Positions 20,898-23,083 of a DNA stretch of 23,083 nt are shown here, piece after piece. Made by a program: the position numbers and the translations under genes. Source of the DNA: Rhynchosporium graminicola (lineage: Eukaryota; Ascomycota; Leotiomycetes; Helotiales; Ploettnerulaceae). Under the pieces are notes generated by a model. The model worked only from the letters and a program-made list of their open reading frames with translations, made no database searches and was not told the DNA's origin. Each line of letters opens with the position of its first letter. The first letter of the stretch is position 1. The DNA lies in contig FJUW01000074.1 in NCBI GenBank assembly GCA_900074885.1, forward strand, positions 1 to 23,083. The letters are read 5' to 3'.

Positions 20898-21659
20898 AGG
20901 AATTCGGTCGAGGGCTAAGTATTCCTAGTAGTAATATAGAATATAGCGTGACGTTACTATAGTAACAGCGCGCTAGCGTGTTTTAACATATCTATATACT
21001 AAAATATCCTAAGTCGTATATTAGACGGCGGATCTTCTAGAGATAGTAAATATTAACTAAGATACTGATACAACGCCGGCACAAGGATATAACAAGCTAT
21101 ATAATTACGTAGACTATACCCTACTTAGTCAGATTATAGAGCGAATTAGTATAAGAGATTCCTGCCCCTAATATAATTTATACTATAATAGCAAGAAGAG
21201 GAAAGGGCCAAGCGAATGAGGTCGCGGGAAAGAGATACGTGGCTTCACTCCAGAATAGCATTCGATACTCATTCGTATAGTACTATAGCTTCAAGGGAGT
21301 TTAGCACGCGTATAATAAAGGCTTTCAATTCGACCTTACCCGCTAATCCGAGCTCGATATCTGCAATAATCCTATAGCTCGCACATATATATCCGGACGA
21401 CGCCCTCGATAAGGTATTTATCTTATTTCCGCTTCTACTATCAGAGATCCGCCGTAAGATCTAGAAGTGCGCGATAGCTTTCCAGATTAATATAGTCCGA
21501 GTGCGTTCCGCTAGTATTAGTTCTACTCTCGATACCTCCTTGCTACGATTTGTCGTGCTTTAAAGGCCGATCCTCCTTATGCTTTATATAGATAGTCGAT
21601 TAGTATACCTCGAGGTATATAAGTATACTCAGGAGATATAGTATAATATATATTTTCGG
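20898..21659. other. Region of unclear coding content, partly less mutated
   Basis: 20898-21180 looks intergenic and carries palindrome copy 6. 21190-21560 keeps many CpA/TpG (GGCTTCACTCCAG, ATTCGATACTCATTCG) and has moderately open frames on both strands (plus: SHIYIRTTPSIRYLSYF), none convincing. 21600-21655 is AT-rich with TATA-like strings just before the ATG at 21660. Confidence 0.35.
20981..21004. promoter_or_regulatory. 24-bp palindromic element, copy 6
   Basis: Left half TTTTAACATATC, right half TATATACTAAAA, preceded by GTG. It lies 84 bp upstream of the ATG of the 20220-20897 minus gene. Confidence 0.5.
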
Positions 21660-23083
21660 ATGGATATAGATATATTGAGCTTGATCTTAAGGTCCTGTAG
21701 GGAGTATATGGAGATATTGCGAATAATAAAGACTAGATTAGCTATAGGACTTAGGCGCTTAGAGATCCTATTTCGTATTTACTTTACTTATAAGGATAGC
21801 AGGATAAGTAAAGGATATAACTAGGAACTAGATAAGAGCGGATTTTTAAAGACTTTAACTGCGTTTAGGAACCTAGTAGCTTTATACTTTATTATAATTA
21901 ATAAGGAGAGATCAGTCTAGGCTCGAAGCAAGAGATATACGAAGGAGGCAGTAGAGAAAGCGTGGAAAAGGGAGTTTAAGAGAAGAGTAAAACCTCCTAG
22001 GGTATTTCGAATATTAATATCTCTTCGCCTAGCGGAGGAGTATACGTATATCTCTAGACTAGTAACTTGCTGGGCGCGGGTATTATAGCGAAGGGTAGAT
22101 AGATAATTAGAGCGAAAGAGAGGTTTACTATAGTTCTTAAGGCGAAAATAATCCTGCTTAGCCTACGATAGAGGTAGGGAGTCTATACTATCCTCTTTAT
22201 ACGATTCTTAGCTTATGAAGTAAAGTAATAGCTAGCTACCTTATTTCAGATAATAGGTCTAGAGTAAAGGTTACTTATAGAGGAATTATGAAGTATATTT
22301 TTATCACGTATAAAGAATCTTACTTATAGAGATAAGACTTCTTCTATAGTTTTTAATCTTATAAAGATAATAGATAATATAGACCTATTTAGATAGGTAA
22401 GGGATATAGGCCTAAAGCTAAGGGTAGGTATCCTCAGATAACTTGGGAAGCTTATAGTAGGCTGATGTAGGGATATAGTTAATTAGAGGTTATCTATAGA
22501 TTAGAGTAGTAGTAGTAGCTATCAGTAGTATAAATATAGATAGGGTTCTTAGTATAGAGGAATATTAATAGCTTAACAATAGAAGGGGGGCGAGAAAGAA
22601 GAATCATAGGGATAATTTTCGAGATTTTTAATACTCGAATATTTTAAGATAAAAGAAAGATTAGGATTTTGATTATATAGAGTTAAAAGTAGATTATTAA
22701 GAGGTTTAGGGGTATATAGCTGAGAATTAACCTTACGGGTAATAGAGAGTAGTTAATATTAGCAGGACTTATAGGGTAGGAATTTCGATAGTAAAGAGGG
22801 TATTAATATAGAAGAGTAGCTATAGGTATCATAATTAGAGGGTAAGGCTTTATATAGTAATTAATATACTAGTATAGTATTTACTGAATAGAGAAAGGGT
22901 TATAATAGCAGGGATAGTAGTAGAGTAGTTACTAGCGAGAGAAGGGTTTCGAGGATAAGAGTCGAGTTATAATAATTAAATAAAAAATAGGGATAAGTAG
23001 TAATAACAAGTATAGTATAAGGGTATTTGCTATAAAAAATAGATAGGTAAAGATAATAGGAGTTCTTATAGAGAGATTACTTT
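21660..23083 (+). pseudogene. RIP-degraded gene, partial, unknown family
   Basis: A plus frame from a preserved ATG at 21660 continues unshifted to the window end (about 475 codons) with dozens of TAG/TAA stops. The first 150 codons are clearest: ILSLILRSCREYMEILRIIK, IGLRRLEILFRIYFTYKDSR, FLKTLTAFRNLVALYFIIIN, RYTKEAVEKAWKREFKRRVK and ILISLRLAEEYTYISRLVTC. After about 22110 the stop density rises and another plus phase is comparably open (LATLFQIIGLE, DKTSSIVFNLIKIIDNIDLF), so a shift is possible. The downstream part is purine-rich with Gln-like stops. The protein is basic and helical. No reverse transcriptase, integrase or helicase motif is visible. Confidence 0.4.

Noticed and set aside
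21660..23083. Retrotransposon gag/pol
   Set aside because: Gln/Lys-rich and heavily RIPped like many fungal retroelements, but no reverse transcriptase, protease, integrase or LTR signature could be found.

Overview
This is a chromosome end of a filamentous ascomycete (Pezizomycotina-type) fungus. The first 43 bases are seven CCCTAA telomere units. Nearly everything after them is former protein-coding DNA destroyed by repeat-induced point mutation (RIP). CpA and TpG are very scarce and TpA very common; for example 5041-5100 has no CpA or TpG and 12 TpA. CpG is retained, so the damage follows the fungal CpA-to-TpA RIP preference and is not ordinary decay at methylated CpG. Reading frames survive for hundreds of codons but are studded with TAG/TAA where CAG, CAA or TGG would be expected. 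Many ATG codons appear to have become ATA. I found no intact gene, tRNA, rRNA or CRISPR array, and no recognisable transposase or reverse transcriptase. All gene calls are pseudogenes read by hand.

Layout: telomere (1-43); a minus-strand BTB/POZ gene running in frame straight into the telomere (44-716); a short minus ORF (709-1183); a minus gene with Ser- and Lys-rich tracts (1515-3805); a divergent plus gene (4110-4748); an 84/85-bp minisatellite (5052-5559); a long minus gene or gene pair with a coiled-coil C-terminal part (5617-8890); a divergent plus gene with an acidic tract (9304-10080); short duplicated segments (10081-11086); a plus gene with a possible helix-turn-helix N-terminus (11087-13159); a very long plus gene with 24-residue tandem repeats and an unshifted frame of about 1,000 codons (13460-17640); a 57/58-bp minisatellite (17641-17990); two minus genes (18206-19795 and 20220-20897); and a plus gene leaving the window (21660-23083).

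The most interesting pattern is a 24-bp imperfect palindrome (left half close to TTTTAGYATAYT, right half its approximate complement). It occurs six times, always between genes and about 50-200 bp from the apparent start of a decayed gene, including two divergent promoters. The decayed genes therefore look like parts of one repeated, co-regulated subtelomeric multigene unit rather than unrelated debris. Apart from the BTB protein and a possible HTH domain, I recognise none of the families.
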